In this document: one piece after another, positions 42,150-54,094 of the stretch
Position numbering within the stretch: position 1 is the first letter of the stretch
Layout: every line of letters starts with the position of its first letter
NCBI GenBank assembly: GCA_021186555.1
Contig: JAJKFL010000042.1
Location: 47,846,980-47,910,979, forward strand
DNA: 64,000 bases
Direction: 5' to 3'
Source: Reticulitermes speratus
Lineage: Eukaryota; Arthropoda; Insecta; Blattodea; Rhinotermitidae
Made by a program: the position numbers and the translations under genes
The notes under the pieces: model-generated
Seen by the model: only the letters and a program-made list of their open reading frames with translations
Databases searched by the model: none
What the model was told of the DNA's origin: nothing

Positions 42150-42310
42150 AAAACGATTGGAGAAGCGAAAAATACATATAAAATTTAGTCCGAGGAAACA
42201 TATGGAAAGAAGTTATTGGCGTGACGGAGACATAGATGGGATTCTAAATAAACTGCGAAGGAATGGATTGGATTAAAATGGCTGATGATGGAATAGAGTT
42301 TTGAAACAGG
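42150..42310 (+). pseudogene. Decayed LINE C-terminal tail
   Basis: ttattggcgtgacggagaca ... aaatggctgatgatgg reads, with a frameshift, as the RWRDxIDGIL and NGLDWIKMADD blocks of the LINE ORF2 end. Confidence 0.55.
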
Positions 42311-42700
42311 TCACTCGTGGTAGATGCAGGCATTGGTAAGAACAAAATATAAAATAGTGTTCTGAATAAAGGGACTCACGATGAGGCGGATTTTCGAACT
42401 GCTTGCTGACAGTAATGGTATTGCGGGTTGCGTTAAGTGCAGGGAATTCATTTACGAGCTGATCGAGGATCTCCACAAACGCATTTATCACGTCGTTGAA
42501 ACTCTACTCCTTGCAGTAATGGAGTTGAGGTTAAAAGGATTGCTTAGCTTACCTTGAGATAAGTTTCGTGATTCGGGCCGGTGCTTATCATTTGTGCCTA
42601 TTTTCTTCACATCAGCAATTTGTCAGACTGTATTTTCTGTGTCTTCTTAGCATAAACCAAGTAAATAGAAATGAGGTAGACTACATTTAATGAAATAAAA
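42311..42700. other. No gene recognised
   Basis: Unique sequence between the LINE tail and the 41-bp array. Confidence 0.35.
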
Positions 42701-42707
42701 TTAACAA

Positions 42708-45700
42708 TTATTTCATGTCTGCAATGTAGTTTAGTTTTACTGTCGACTAGTGCATGCCTGTGCAATGCAATTTAGATTTATTATCAATTAGTGCATGAGT
42801 GTATAATTATGTTTATTTTCGATTAGTGCATGTCTGTGCCATATAATTTAGGTTTATTGTCGTTTAGTGCATGTCTGTGCAATGCAGCGTAGGTTTATTG
42901 CCGAATAGTGCATGTCTGTGCAATGTAATTTAGTTTTATTTTCGACTAGTGAATGTCTATGCAATGTAATGTAGGTATATTTTCGATTAGTGCATGTCTG
43001 TGCAATGTAGTTTAGTTTTACTGTCGACTAGTGCATGTCTGTGCAATGTAATTTAGTTTTATTATCAATTAGTGCATGAGTGTATAATTATGTTTATTTT
43101 CGATTAGTGCATGTCTGTGCCATATAATTTAGGTTTATTGTCGTTTAGTGCATGTCTGTGCAATGCAGCGTAGGTTTATTGCCGAATAGTGCATGTCTGT
43201 GCAATGTAATTTAGTTTTATTTTCGACTAGTGAATGTCTATGCAATGTAATGTAGGTACATTTTCGATTAGTGCATGTCTGTGCAATGTAGTTTAGTTTT
43301 ACTGTCGACTAGTGCATGTCTGTGCAATGTAATTTAGTTTTATTTTCGACTAGTGAATGTCTGTGCAAAGTAATTTAGGTATATTTTCGATTAGTGCATG
43401 TCTGTGCAATGTAGTTTAGTTTTACTGTCGACTAGTGCATGTCTGTGCAATGTAATTTAGTTTTATTTTCGACTAGTGAATGTCTGTGCAAAGTAATTTA
43501 GGTATATTTTCGATTAGTGCATGTCTGTGCAATGTAGTTTAGTTTTCTTGTCGACTACTGCATGTCTGTGCAATGTAATTTAGTTTTATTTTCGACTAGT
43601 GAATGATTGTGCAAAGTAATTTAGGTATATTTTCGATTCCTGCACGTCTGTGCAATGTATCTTAGGTTTACTGTCGACTAGTGCATGTCTGTGCAATGTA
43701 ATTGAGGTTTACTGTCGACTAGTGCATGTCTGTGCAATGTAATTTAGGTATCTTTTCGATTAGTGCACGTCTGTGCAATGTAATTTAGGTTTATTGTCGA
43801 CTAGTGAATGTTTGCAATGTAGTTTAGTTTTACTGTCGACTAGTGCATATCTGTGCAATGTAATTTAGTTTTACTGTCGACTAGTGCATATCTGTGCAAT
43901 GTAATTTAGTTTTACTGTCGACTAGTGCATATCTGTGCAATGTAATTTAGTTTTACTGTCGACTAGTGCATATCTGTGCAATGTAATTTAGTTTTACTGT
44001 CGACTAGTGCATATCTGTGCAATGTAATTTAGTTTTACTGTCGACTAGTGCATATCTGTGCAATGTAATTTAGTTTTACTGTCGACTAGTGCATATCTGT
44101 GCAATGTAATTTAGTTTTACTGTCGACTAGTGCATATCTGTGCAATGTAATTTAGTTTTACTGTCGACTAGTGCATGTCTGTGCAATGTAGCTTAGGTTT
44201 ACTGTCGACTAGTGCATGTCTGCAATGTAGTTTAGTTTTACTGTCGACTAGTGCATGTCTGTGCAATGTAATTTAGTTTTACTGTCGACTAGTGCATGTC
44301 TGTGCAATGTAGCTTAGGTTTACTGTTGACTAGTGCATGTCTGTGCAATGTAGCTTAAGTTTACTGTTGACTAGTGCATGTCTGTGCAATGTAGCTTAGG
44401 TTTACTGTCGACTAGTGCATGTCTGTGCAATGTAGCTTAGGTTTACTGTCGACTAGTGCATGTCTGTGCAATGTAGCTTAAGTTTACTGTTGACTAGTGC
44501 ATGTCTGTGCAATGTAGCTTAAGTTTACTGTTGACTAGTGCATGTCTGTGCAATGTAGCTTAAGTTTACTGTTGACTAGTGCATGTCTGTGCAATGTAGC
44601 TTAAGTTTACTGTTGACTAGTGCATGTCTGTGCAATGTAGCTTAGGTTTACTGTCGACTAGTGCATGTCTGTGCAATGTAGCTTAGGTTTACTGTCGACT
44701 AGTGCATGTATGTGCAATGTAGCTTAGGTTTACTGTTGACTAGTGCATGTCTGTGCAATGTAGCTTAGGTTTACTGTCGACTAGTGCATGTCTGTGCAAT
44801 GTAGCTTAGGTTTACTGTCGACTAGTGCATGTCTGTGCAATGTAGCTTAGGTTTACTGTTGACTAGTGCATGTCTGTGCAATGTAGCTTAGGTTTTACTG
44901 TTGACTAGTGCATGTCTGTGCAATGTAGCTTAGGTTTACTGTCGACTAGTGCGTGTCTGCAATGTAGTTTAGTTTTACTGTCGACTAGTGCATATCTGTG
45001 CAATGTAATTTAGTTTTACTGTCGACTAGTGCATGTCTGTGCAATGTAGCTTAGGTTTACTGTTGACTAGTGCATGTCTGTGCAATATAGCTTAGGTTTA
45101 CTGTCGACTAGTGCATGTCTGTGCAATGTAGCTTAGGTTTACTGTTGACTAGTGCATGTCTGTGCAATGTAGCTTAGGTTTACTGTCGACTAGTGCATGT
45201 CTGTGCAATGTAGCTTAGGTTTACTGTTGACTAGTGCATGTCTGTGCAATGTAGCTTAGGTTTACTGTTGACTAGTGCATGTCTGTGCAATGTAGCTTAG
45301 GTTTACTGTCGACTAGTGCATGTCTGTGCAATGTAGCTTAGGTTTACTGTTGACTAGTGCATGTCTGTGCAATGTAGCTTAGGTTTACTGTCGACTAGTG
45401 CATGTCTGTGCAATGTAGCTTAGGTTTACTGTTGACTAGTGCATGTCTGTGCAATGTAGCTTAGGTTTACTGTTGACTAGTGCATGTCTGTGCAATGTAG
45501 CTTAGGTTTACTGTTGACTAGTGCATGTCTGTGCAATGTAGCTTAAGTTTACTGTTGACTAGTGCATGTCTGTGCAATGTAGCTTAGGTTTACTGTCGAC
45601 TAGTGCGTGTCTGCAATGTAGTTTAGTTTTACTGTCGACTAGTGCATGTCTGCAATGTAGTTTAGTTTTACTGTCGACTAGTGCATGTCTGTGCAATGTA

Positions 45701-46900
45701 ATTTAGTTTTACTGTCGACTAGTGCATATCTGTGCAATGTAATTTAGTTTTACTGTCGACTAGTGCATATCTGTGCAATGTAATTTAGTTTTACTGTCGA
45801 CTAGTGCATGTCTGTGCAATGTAATTTAGTTTTACTGTCGACTAGTGCATATCTGTGCAATGTAATTTAGTTTTACTGTCGACTAGTGCATATCTGTGCA
45901 ATGTAATTTAGTTTTACTGTCGACTAGTGCATGTCTGTGCAATGTAGCTTAGGTTTACTGTTGACTAGTGCATGTCTGTGCAATATAGCTTAGGTTTACT
46001 GTCGACTAGTGCATGTCTGTGCAATGTAGCTTAGGTTTACTGTTGACTAGTGCATGTCTGCAATGTAGTTTAGTTTTACTGTCGACTAGTGCATATCTGT
46101 GCAATGTAATTTAGTTTTACTGTCGACTAGTGCATGTCTGTGCAATGTAATTTAGTTTTACTGTCGATTAGTGCATATCTGTGCAATGTAATTTAGTTTT
46201 ACTGTCGACTAGTGCATATCTGTGCAATGTAATTTAGTTTTACTGTCGACTAGTGCATGTCTGTGCAATGTAATTTAGTTTTACTGTCGACTAGTGCATG
46301 TCTGTGCAATGTAATTTAGTTTTACTGTCGACTAGTGCATATCTGTGCAATGTAATTTAGTTTTACTGTCGACTAGTGCATGTCTGTGCAATGTAATTTA
46401 GTTTTACTGTCGACTAGTGCATATCTGTGCAATGTAATTTAGTTTTACTGTCGACTAGTGCATATCTGTGCAATGTAATTTAGTTTTACTGTCGACTAGT
46501 GCATGTCTGTGCAATGTAGCTTAGGTTTACTGTTGACTAGTGCATGTCTGTGCAATGTAGCTTAGGTTTACTGTTGACTAGTGCATGTCTGTGCAATGTA
46601 GCTTAGGTTTACTGTCGACTAGTGCATGTCTGTGCAATGTAGCTTAGGTTTACTGTTGACTAGTGCATGTCTGTGCAATGTAGCTTAGGTTTACTGTCGA
46701 CTAGTGCATGTCTGTGCAATGTAGCTTAGGTTTACTGTTGACTAGTGCATGTCTGTGTAATGTAGCTTAGGTTTACTGTCGACTAGTGCATGTCTGTGCA
46801 ATGTAATTTAGTTTTACTGTCGACTAGTGCATGTCTGTGCAATGTAGCTTAGGTTTACTGTCGACTAGTGCATGTCTGTGCACTGTGGTTTAAGTTTATT
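42708..46900. repeat. Tandem satellite, 41-bp unit, ~100 copies
   Basis: Unit tgtgcaatgtagcttaggtt then tactgtcgactagtgcatgtc (41 bp; ctgtcga at 43874 and 43915). Two main monomer types: A (aatttagttttactgtcgac, often with gcatatc) and B (agcttaggtttactgttgac). They alternate in blocks. The left 1 kb is more diverged and shows a higher-order repeat of several monomers (gttgccgaat-type units recur about 270 bp apart, near 42898 and 43172). Deletions of tg (tgtctgcaatg) recur identically, showing that blocks have been copied. Confidence 0.93.
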
Positions 46901-46984
46901 GTCCATCAACTCGGTGGAAAATCGAATTAATTTTTGTTAGCCTTTTGCATTTGACGATCAAGATACATTGCCTTGAAACTTTTA

Positions 46985-47735
46985 TGTTTGGGCAGAACGT
47001 GGAAATGTTGAACGTTAAACCGGGTGGTACATATAGTAACCACTGGGCTTTAAAGTGTTAAAATACATTGTACATAAATATTCAGTTCGTACCGCGCAGT
47101 AAACACACTCCGTCTCAGTTAGACAAACCAGTCAGTTAATGCTGTACAGTGAAATAATGGCTGTTTGTTCTGAGATCCACACAAAACACATAAATACAGT
47201 CCGTACCGCGCAGTAAACACACTCCGTCTCAGTTATACAAACCAGTCAGTTAATGCTGTACAGTGAAATAATGGCTGTTTGTTCTGAGATCCACACAAAA
47301 CACATAAATACAGTCCGTACCGCGCAGTAAACACACTCCGTCTCAGTTATACAAACCAGTCAGTTAATGCTGTACAGTGAAATAATGGCTGTTTGTTCTG
47401 AGATCCACACAAAACACATAAATACAGTCCGTACCGCGCAGTAAACACACTCCGTCTCAGTTATACAAACCAGTCAGTTAATGCTGTACAGTGAAATAAT
47501 GGCTGTTTGTTCTGAGATCCACACAAAACACATAAATACAGTCCGTACCGCGCAGTAAACACACTCCGTCTCAGTTATACAAACCAGTCAGTTAATGCTG
47601 TACAGTGAAATAATCGCTGTTTGTTCTGAAATCCACACAAAACACATAAATACAGTGTGTGGGCAGAACGTAGGATTGTTGAATGTTAAACCTGGTGGTA
47701 CATATAGTAACCACTGGGTTTTAAAGGTTAAAGTA
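46985..47735 (-). repeat. 114-bp satellite, array 3 (minus orientation)
   Basis: Begins and ends with the ~95-bp block (gggcagaacgtggaaatgtt at 46986; gggcagaacgtaggattgtt at 47661), with five monomers between. Four of these carry ggctgtttgttctg (others have cgctgt), marking a local homogenised variant. Confidence 0.92.
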
Positions 47736-48055
47736 ACTGAGGAAATCCTCACAATCTGCCCTCCGCAATAGGTTTTAGACGTTTACCGCCGAGTTCAATT
47801 GTTCGGCGTGTGCTTAATAGTGCCATATGAACTTATTGAAGCGTACGGGTGTAGTTCCACCCATTCTTAACTTCGATAGTTCATGAATGTGACCGATCCG
47901 CTGTACGTCCCGACCTCTCTACACCGGAAAGGGCCCCCGTCATCCTTTACATACAAGGCTGCGTGCTACATACATTCGATGTACGGTCTGAGTGTAGGAC
48001 CCCGTTTCTCTCATCGTCCAGTCCCTAAATGAATCACTATAATGATAGACGTATA
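47736..48055. other. No gene recognised
   Basis: Unique sequence. gtgtagttccacccattctt (47850) faintly recalls a SINE-1 tail, too little to call. Confidence 0.3.
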
Positions 48056-48063
48056 AAGTAGAG

Positions 48064-48553
48064 CAGTGGTTCCCAAAGTGGGCGGTACCGCCCCCTGGGG
48101 GGGGGGGGCGGTGGGATTACCGAGATGGGCGTTAATAGGTACGAGAGGTGGAAGGGAGCGCTGTTATTATCACAGGGGGCGCTAGTAGACAAGTAGTGAA
48201 TTTATTTTTGTCATAAAATTCAAAAAAATAATTTCTGTGTTAAAAATAAAAAATGAACTAAATTTCTTAGTATTCTAATTTATAAATCTTATTCAAGCAC
48301 ATATTGTTTTTTCAATAAGTTATTGCTAGATGAATTATTGTTAATCATAAAAAATATAATAAATTTTAATTTATCAATTAATACATAAAACATTAAGTTT
48401 AACTCTTATAATTTTATTTAAAATATTTTTTAAATATAAAATGAAAATGGAAACAAAAGCGCATTTATATTTTTTTAAAAAAGGTAGGGGGGCGCTGTGG
48501 GTGTGTGTATGGAACCAAGGGGGCGGTGGACCGAAGAAGTTTGGGAACCACTG
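48064..48553. mobile_element. hAT-type non-autonomous element (490 bp)
   Basis: Inverted ends cagtggttcccaaagtgggc and gaagtttgggaaccactg, the hAT pattern CAGTGGTTC. They are flanked by 8-bp direct repeats AAGTAGAG (48056-48063) and AAGTAGAT (48554-48561), one mismatch. GC-rich subterminal blocks (ggggggcg) at both sides surround an AT-rich centre. No transposase. Confidence 0.9.
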
Positions 48554-48614
48554 AAGTAGATAAATGAATTTGACCTCTGAGAATTGTTAAATCTGGCATC
48601 ACTCCGTATATACG

Positions 48615-48745
48615 CACACTGCATCTTTTATCGTGTCCCGAAACACGACAGCTGTCACGGGATTTCGCGACGAATGTAGGCTTTCTATACGTTAAAATTC
48701 GCCTTCTCAGGGACACGGTTAAAGAGAGGCCCCGTATGTGTGTGC
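48615..48745. mobile_element. Diverged copy of the MITE at 24372
   Basis: gcatcttttatcgtgtcccg at the left and tctcagggacacggttaaag at the right mirror each other and match the 24372 element's ends with substitutions. Confidence 0.5.
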
Positions 48746-49100
48746 AATACAAAATTGAGTAAATATTTCCACACTTGATCTTTGCCGGAATGAATGGTAT
48801 CTCAAAATAGGCCGTGACCAGTGTCTTACTAGTGCGGAACATTTTAAGATTTATCACTCTATTAACATCACATGTGTCTATAAACTTGGTGGCAACCAGC
48901 AGCAACATTTTAAACTGTGGGCGCTGCAGAAGCCACCTAAAACACCGCGAGGTAGTATAAATATCAGTTTGAAACACTCTGACTCACAAGCGTTGCAGTA
49001 GAGAGCATTGGCCTTGAAAGAACAGTCGTCAGGAATCTGTAGAAACCGAAAATAAGTCTAATATAAATATTAGTGAGTAAAGGAAAAGGTAAAGTTCCTT
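48746..49100. other. No gene recognised
   Basis: A 170-codon minus-strand frame (48465-48977) runs through two transposons and this stretch. It has no domain and is judged spurious. Confidence 0.4.
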
Positions 49101-49107
49101 CTGTGCT

Positions 49108-50440
49108 TAATTCTTTAAAGTCCAGTGGTTACTACATCTACCACCATGTTTAACATTCAACAATTCTACGTTCTGCCCACACAGTGTATTTATGTGTTTG
49201 TGTGGATCTCAGAACAAACAGCGATTATTTCACTGTACAGCATTAACTGACTAGTTTGTATAACTGAGACGGAGTGTGTTTACTGCGCGGTACGGACTGT
49301 ATTTATGTGTTTTGTGTGGATCTCAGAACAAACAGCGATTATTTCACTGTACAGCATTAACTGACTGGTTTGTATAACTGAGACGGAGTGTGTTTACTGC
49401 GCGGTACGGACTGTATTTATGTGTTTTGTGTGGATCTCAGAACAAACAGCGATTATTTCACTGTACAGCATTAACTGACTGGTTTGTATAACTGAGACGG
49501 AGTGTGTTTACTGCGCGGTACGGACTGTATTTATGTGTTTTATGTGAATCTCAGAACAAACAGCGATTATTTCACTGTACAGCATTAACTGACTGGTTTG
49601 TATTACTGAGACGGAGTGTGTTTACTGCGCGGTACGGACTGTATTTATGTGTTTTGTGTGGATCTCAGAACAAACAGCGATTATTTCACTGTACAACATT
49701 AACTGACTGGTTTGTATAACTGAGACGGAGTGTGTTTACTGCGCGGTACGGACAATATTTATGTGTTTTGTGTGGATCTCAGAACAAACAGCGATTATTT
49801 CACTGTACAACATTAACTGACTGGTTTGTATAACTGAGACGGAGTGTGTTTACTGCGCGGTACGGACTGTATTTATGTGTTTTGTGTGGATCTCAGAACA
49901 AACAGCGATTATTTCACTGTACAGCATTAACTGACTGGTTTGTATAACTGAGACGGAGTGTGTTTACTGCGCGGTACGGACTGTATTTATGTGTTTTGTG
50001 TGGATCTCAGAACAAACAGCGATTATTTCACTGTACAACATTAACTGACTGGTTTGTATAACTGAGACGGAGTGTGTTTACTGCGCGGTACGGACTGTAT
50101 TTATGTGTTTTGTGTGGATCTCAGAACAAACAGCGATTATTTCACTGTACAACATTAACTGACTGGTTTGTATAACTGAGACGGAGTGTGTTTACTGCGC
50201 GGTACGGACTGTATTTATGTGTTTTGTGTGGATCTCAGAACAAACAGCGATTATTTCACTGTACAGCATTAACTGACTGGTTTGTATAACTGAGACGGAG
50301 TGTGTTTACTGCGCGGTACGGACTGTATTTATGTGTTTTGTGTGGATCTCAGAACAAACAGCGATTATTTCACTGTACAGCATTAACTGACTGGTTTGTA
50401 TAACTGAGACGGAGTGTGTTTACTGCGCGGTACGAGTTGA
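49108..50440 (+). repeat. 114-bp satellite, array 4 (plus orientation)
   Basis: Left edge is the ~95-bp block (tctttaaagtccagtggtta ... ttctgcccacacagtg), then 11 monomers, ending at cgcggtacgag. Same polarity rule as array 1: block first, monomers after. Confidence 0.92.
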
Positions 50441-50690
50441 AGCTTTAAATATAATTAAGGCTACTCTCAGTATTTAAAGCTAATACGGTTCCCAAATTTC
50501 AAAGCTGCTACTGCATGCTTTTTATGCAGCCCTTTCCATTTAAACTTATCAAAATCCCCTTGCTATAAAGTAAAATGTAATTAGATTAAATTTCCAATGT
50601 ATGTGCTTTAACGTCAATGAGAAAATTCCGCCTATCTTATTTCAAGCTTCTACTGCTACCATTATAAACGTCTTCTTCTTTATTTTCACT
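50441..50690. other. No gene recognised
   Basis: AT-rich, short. Confidence 0.3.
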
Positions 50691-50694
50691 TTTA

Positions 50695-50800
50695 TTATTA
50701 TGCTACTACTACTACTAGTACTACCAGTACTACCACCACCACCAGAAGGACGAGCTGGCGAATCCTGGGAAACTTCTAACAAAGTAGACTACTTTCTTTC
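50695..50800 (+). mobile_element. SINE-5-like tail with (ctact)n
   Basis: An act/acc trinucleotide tract is followed by accagaaggacgagctggcg then aatcctgggaaacttctaac, the complement of the 33520 and 155-215 fragments. Confidence 0.55.
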
Positions 50801-50859
50801 CCTTTATTCTTCTCTTCTTCTAGCCCTTAGCCTTTAAACGGTTAGTCACCAAGCCATGA

Positions 50860-51070
50860 AGATAGAAGCTAGTAGTTAGATTTACGTTCCGACCGCTATT
50901 GTCCCCTGGGAAGAGTCCACGTTATTGATTGGATGGAAAATTACGTGGGTGCCTGAGAGGGTCTTGACCCCATGGAGAGATGAAAAAAATTGTCCCTGCC
51001 GGGAACTGAGCCCCAATGTCGGTACATCGATTGGTCTGAGGTTCTTGTGTTCACAGATCCTGGAATCAAA
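50860..51070 (-). mobile_element. Possible SINE, minus strand
   Basis: cctgccgggaactgagcccc (complement of a B-box-like element) is followed by catcgattggtctgaggttc in the A-box position. The body shares only loose similarity with SINE-1 (gtccacgttattgattggat, gggtgcctgagaggg). Confidence 0.35.
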
Positions 51071-51355
51071 ACTCCGGGACAGACGAGACGCTCTTCTCCG
51101 TGACTGTAACGTTCGTGACGCTGTTTCCACTTGCGCGCATGAAAGGCCAAAAAACTGTCTTTTGTGGGACCGCAGCCAACTGGGTGGATTGGACAAAGAT
51201 AGGAATGTGTTGGGGGAGGATTGGGGGGGGGGGGGGGTGGGGGGGGGGCATCGCTGTCACCGGCAAGGCACAATTTATCACCGCAGACATTTGTACCAAC
51301 GTCTCATAACTGTGAGACACCCGGAGCTTCAGCGTGGGTTATTTAGCGACGTTGT
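51071..51355. other. G-rich tract, no gene recognised
   Basis: G15 and G10 runs at 51224-51250 form a strong quadruplex candidate. The proline-rich minus frames across it are artefacts. Confidence 0.4.
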
Positions 51356-51359
51356 TTAG

Positions 51360-52205
51360 CTACACCGAACTTTATGACTGTGTGGTCCTGTGACTAGACT
51401 GTGACTTGATGGCTGCGTGGTCCTGTGACTAGACTGTGACTTGATGGCTGCGTGGTCCTGTGACTAGACTGTGACTTGATGGCTGTGTGGTCCTGTGACT
51501 AGACTTTGACTTGATGGCTGCGTGGTCCTGTGACTAGACTGTGACTTGATGGCTGTGTGGTCCTGTGACTAGACTGTGACTTGATGGCTGTGTGGTCCTG
51601 TGACTAGACTGTGACTTGATGGCTGCGTGGTCCTGTGACTAGACTGTGACTTGATGGCTGCGTGGTCCTGTGACTAGACTGTGACTTGATGGCTGTGTGG
51701 TCCTGTGACTAGACTGTGACTTGATGGCTGCGTGGTCCTGTGACTAGACTGTGACTTGATGGCTGTGCTGGTCCTGTGACTAGACTGTGACTTGATGGCT
51801 GCGTGGTCCTGTGACTAGACTGTGACTTGATGGCTGCGTGGTCCTGTGACTAGACTGTGACTTGATGGCTGCGTGGTCCTGTGACTAGACTGTGACTTGA
51901 TGGCTGCGTGGTCCTGTGACTAGACTGTGACTTGATGGCTGCGTGGTGCCTGTGACTAGACTGTGACTTGATGGCTGCGTGGTCCTGTGACTAGACTGTG
52001 ACTTGATGGCTGCGTGGTCCTGTGACTAGACTGTGACTTGATGGCTGCGTGGTCCTGTGACTAGACTGTGACTTGATGGCTGCGTGGTCCTGTGACTAGA
52101 CTGTGACTTGATGGCTGCGTGGTCCTGTGACTAGACTGTGACTTGATGGCTCGTGGTCCTGTGACTAGACTGTGACTTGATGCTACGTGGTCCTGTGACT
52201 AGGAT
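51360..52205. repeat. Tandem array, 35-bp unit
   Basis: Unit gtgacttgatggctgcgtgg then tcctgtgactagact (35 bp), about 24 copies. A gctgtgtgg variant is concentrated in the left half. Confidence 0.93.
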
Positions 52206-52254
52206 TCTTAGAAAGTGGTGTAACATGCGAGCTGTCGGTGACGTGTATGTCCAT

Positions 52255-52450
52255 TGTCACTGATTAAACACTTTAAAGTGTTTCGTCTTCAGGTGCACTA
52301 CTTGAAGATATGTATTTGACCTTTTCCATCTTCACTGATTACACAAACACGACGTTTCGAAAGCAGACCGCCTTCGTCTTCAGATAGTGCACCTGAAGCC
52401 GAAAGCTGTCTGCTTTCGAAACGTCGTGTTTGTGTAATCAGTGACGATGG
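52255..52450. repeat. Foldback element with hammerhead-like signature
   Basis: Inverted arms (tgattacacaaacacgacgt ... against acgtcgtgtttgtgtaatca). The minus-strand reading of the left arm has CTGAAGA (complement of 52377-52383), helix II GAAGGC/GCTTTC (6 bp, one wobble), and GAAACGTC. The right arm has CTGAAGC, one core base changed. caggtgcactacttgaagat at 52291 repeats part of it. Confidence 0.65.
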
Positions 52451-52654
52451 ACAAAGTCCAAATACACATCAGTGATATCTACCCTGTGATTTGCACGCGT
52501 TCGCGTTCACAGAGTCTTGCATTTACATCTCAGACCGCTGACCGGCTCTCATATCTACAAATTTTTGTAGATTTACTCAGTTCCTTCAAGGGAAATGGTA
52601 AAATAGTCCCTGATAACGCGGTGAAGGCACGCAAGGGAACAGATGCATAACTCC

Positions 52655-52800
52655 GCTCATTCACAACCTGGGACACTAGATGGAAGTGAGTGGTCAGCAT
52701 CACGCGCCGGCCGCTTTACTCCCCCAAAAAAAACTCGCTACCCGTTGATATGTGGCTGAATGGACCCCCAGAGCCAGTCTGGACGTTTCGGAAAAGAGAC
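52655..52800 (-). mobile_element. SINE-1, truncated, minus strand
   Basis: gggacactagatggaagtga, gcgccggccgctttactccc and cccagagccagtctggacg follow SINE-1 order. The tRNA head is replaced by the foldback element starting at about 52805. Confidence 0.75.
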
Positions 52801-52804
52801 AGAT

Positions 52805-53035
52805 CTCTTGTAATCTGTGGTCTTTTGGGTAATTACACGGCGTCGTGTGGTAATTATTTACCGACGTTTCGGCACAACGTGTCGGTCCCATCTTCAAGGG
52901 TCAAGATTCCAAGATTTCCTCTTGGAATCTTGACCCGTGAAGATGGGACCGATACGTTTTCCCGAAACGTCGGTAAATAATTACCACACGACGCAGTGTA
53001 ATTACCCAAAAGCCCAGAGATTTCATCAAATAGGA
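52805..53035. repeat. Foldback element, degenerate hammerhead-like family
   Basis: Arms mirror around 52921: ccgacgtttcggcacaacgt ... cccatcttcaagggtcaaga, then tcttgacccgtgaagatggg ... cccgaaacgtcggtaaataa. Same family as 17650-17895. Confidence 0.8.
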
Positions 53036-53084
53036 AGATGATAATAACGAATTATGAAGATCGTGCGAGGAACTGGTCATGGCC

Positions 53085-53395
53085 TATTTTCAGACTACCC
53101 TTGTATGTGGGGGCACTTGGTTTAAGGAACTGCGCTACAAGCCGGAAGGTAGCGGGTTCGATTCCCGATGGTGTCATTGTAATTTTTCATTTACATAATC
53201 CTTCCGCTCGCACTATGGCCCTGGGGTCGTCTCAGCATCTAACATAAATGAGTACCAGGAATATTTCCTGGGAGGTAAAGGCCGGCCGGTGCCTAGGGCT
53301 GACAACTTACCACCTCCATGTACCAATTGTCTAGAAATCTGAGAGCCTCAACCTCTTGCAACCCTCATTCAGGGATTGTTTTACGTTGCTTTGTA
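53085..53395 (+). mobile_element. SINE-4 copy, plus strand
   Basis: gggggcacttggtttaagga ... cggaaggtagcgggttcgat (B box), ccttccgctcgcactatggc, gagtaccaggaatatttcct, ggccggccggtgcctagggc, gagcctcaacctcttgcaac. Head slightly damaged in box A. Confidence 0.85.
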
Positions 53396-54090
53396 CCCAT
53401 GTATGTGCTTGTAGTACCACGGTAAATTACGAAAACTTTTAGGACACTCTGTGTCCAACCCGAGATTCGAAGTAAATACCTCCCGAATACAAGCCAGACC
53501 CGTTGCTGCTCGAAAAAAAAAATTACTTTTATATTCTAGATGGCAGCACTGTTTACTGCGTGTTAATCTACCGGTTATAGTGTCGTCGTATAAATGTGTC
53601 TCTGTATGGCAGTTGGCAAGTTAGCGAAGTGCGGTAATTTTTTTAGATATTTTGTTCTTAAAGTATAAAAACTTAAAGCTGAAGTACCTGCAGGCAGTGT
53701 GTAAGTACGTACACAACATTAAGCTTTGATACTTAGAGGTCTTGTCTATAAGATCCAATTTATATCTTTATAACTTGTGTATTTCCTTATGTTCTGGTAA
53801 TGGCGAAATATCCCAAGATTAATTTTCAGAAGCTAGTAATAAACTTACTAACCGTACAAAGCCCCTAACTCCAAGTCCCTGGGCGTCCATTCGAAAGAGG
53901 TAATCCATTCTATCTTCTCTTATCCCCACAGAGAGCCAGAAACATATACACATGTAAACGTGTGTAATACGTGTGGTCTAACATGGTTACTGCATGTGCG
54001 CAGTTTAATTTTTGTGGGGAAAAAAAAAACACTGTGAAAGGGAAGTTTGAGAAAGAAAGGGAATTTTATCGTAATAAATTTTCAGATTTT
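53396..54090. other. No gene recognised
   Basis: AT-rich unique sequence. Confidence 0.35.
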
Positions 54091-54094
54091 ATCA

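Noticed and set aside
48465-48977. 170-codon minus-strand frame
   Set aside because: Crosses the end of a hAT element and a MITE; no domain recognisable.
50925-51359. 144-codon frame and proline-rich minus frames
   Set aside because: They span a SINE-like segment and a G-run; no domain.
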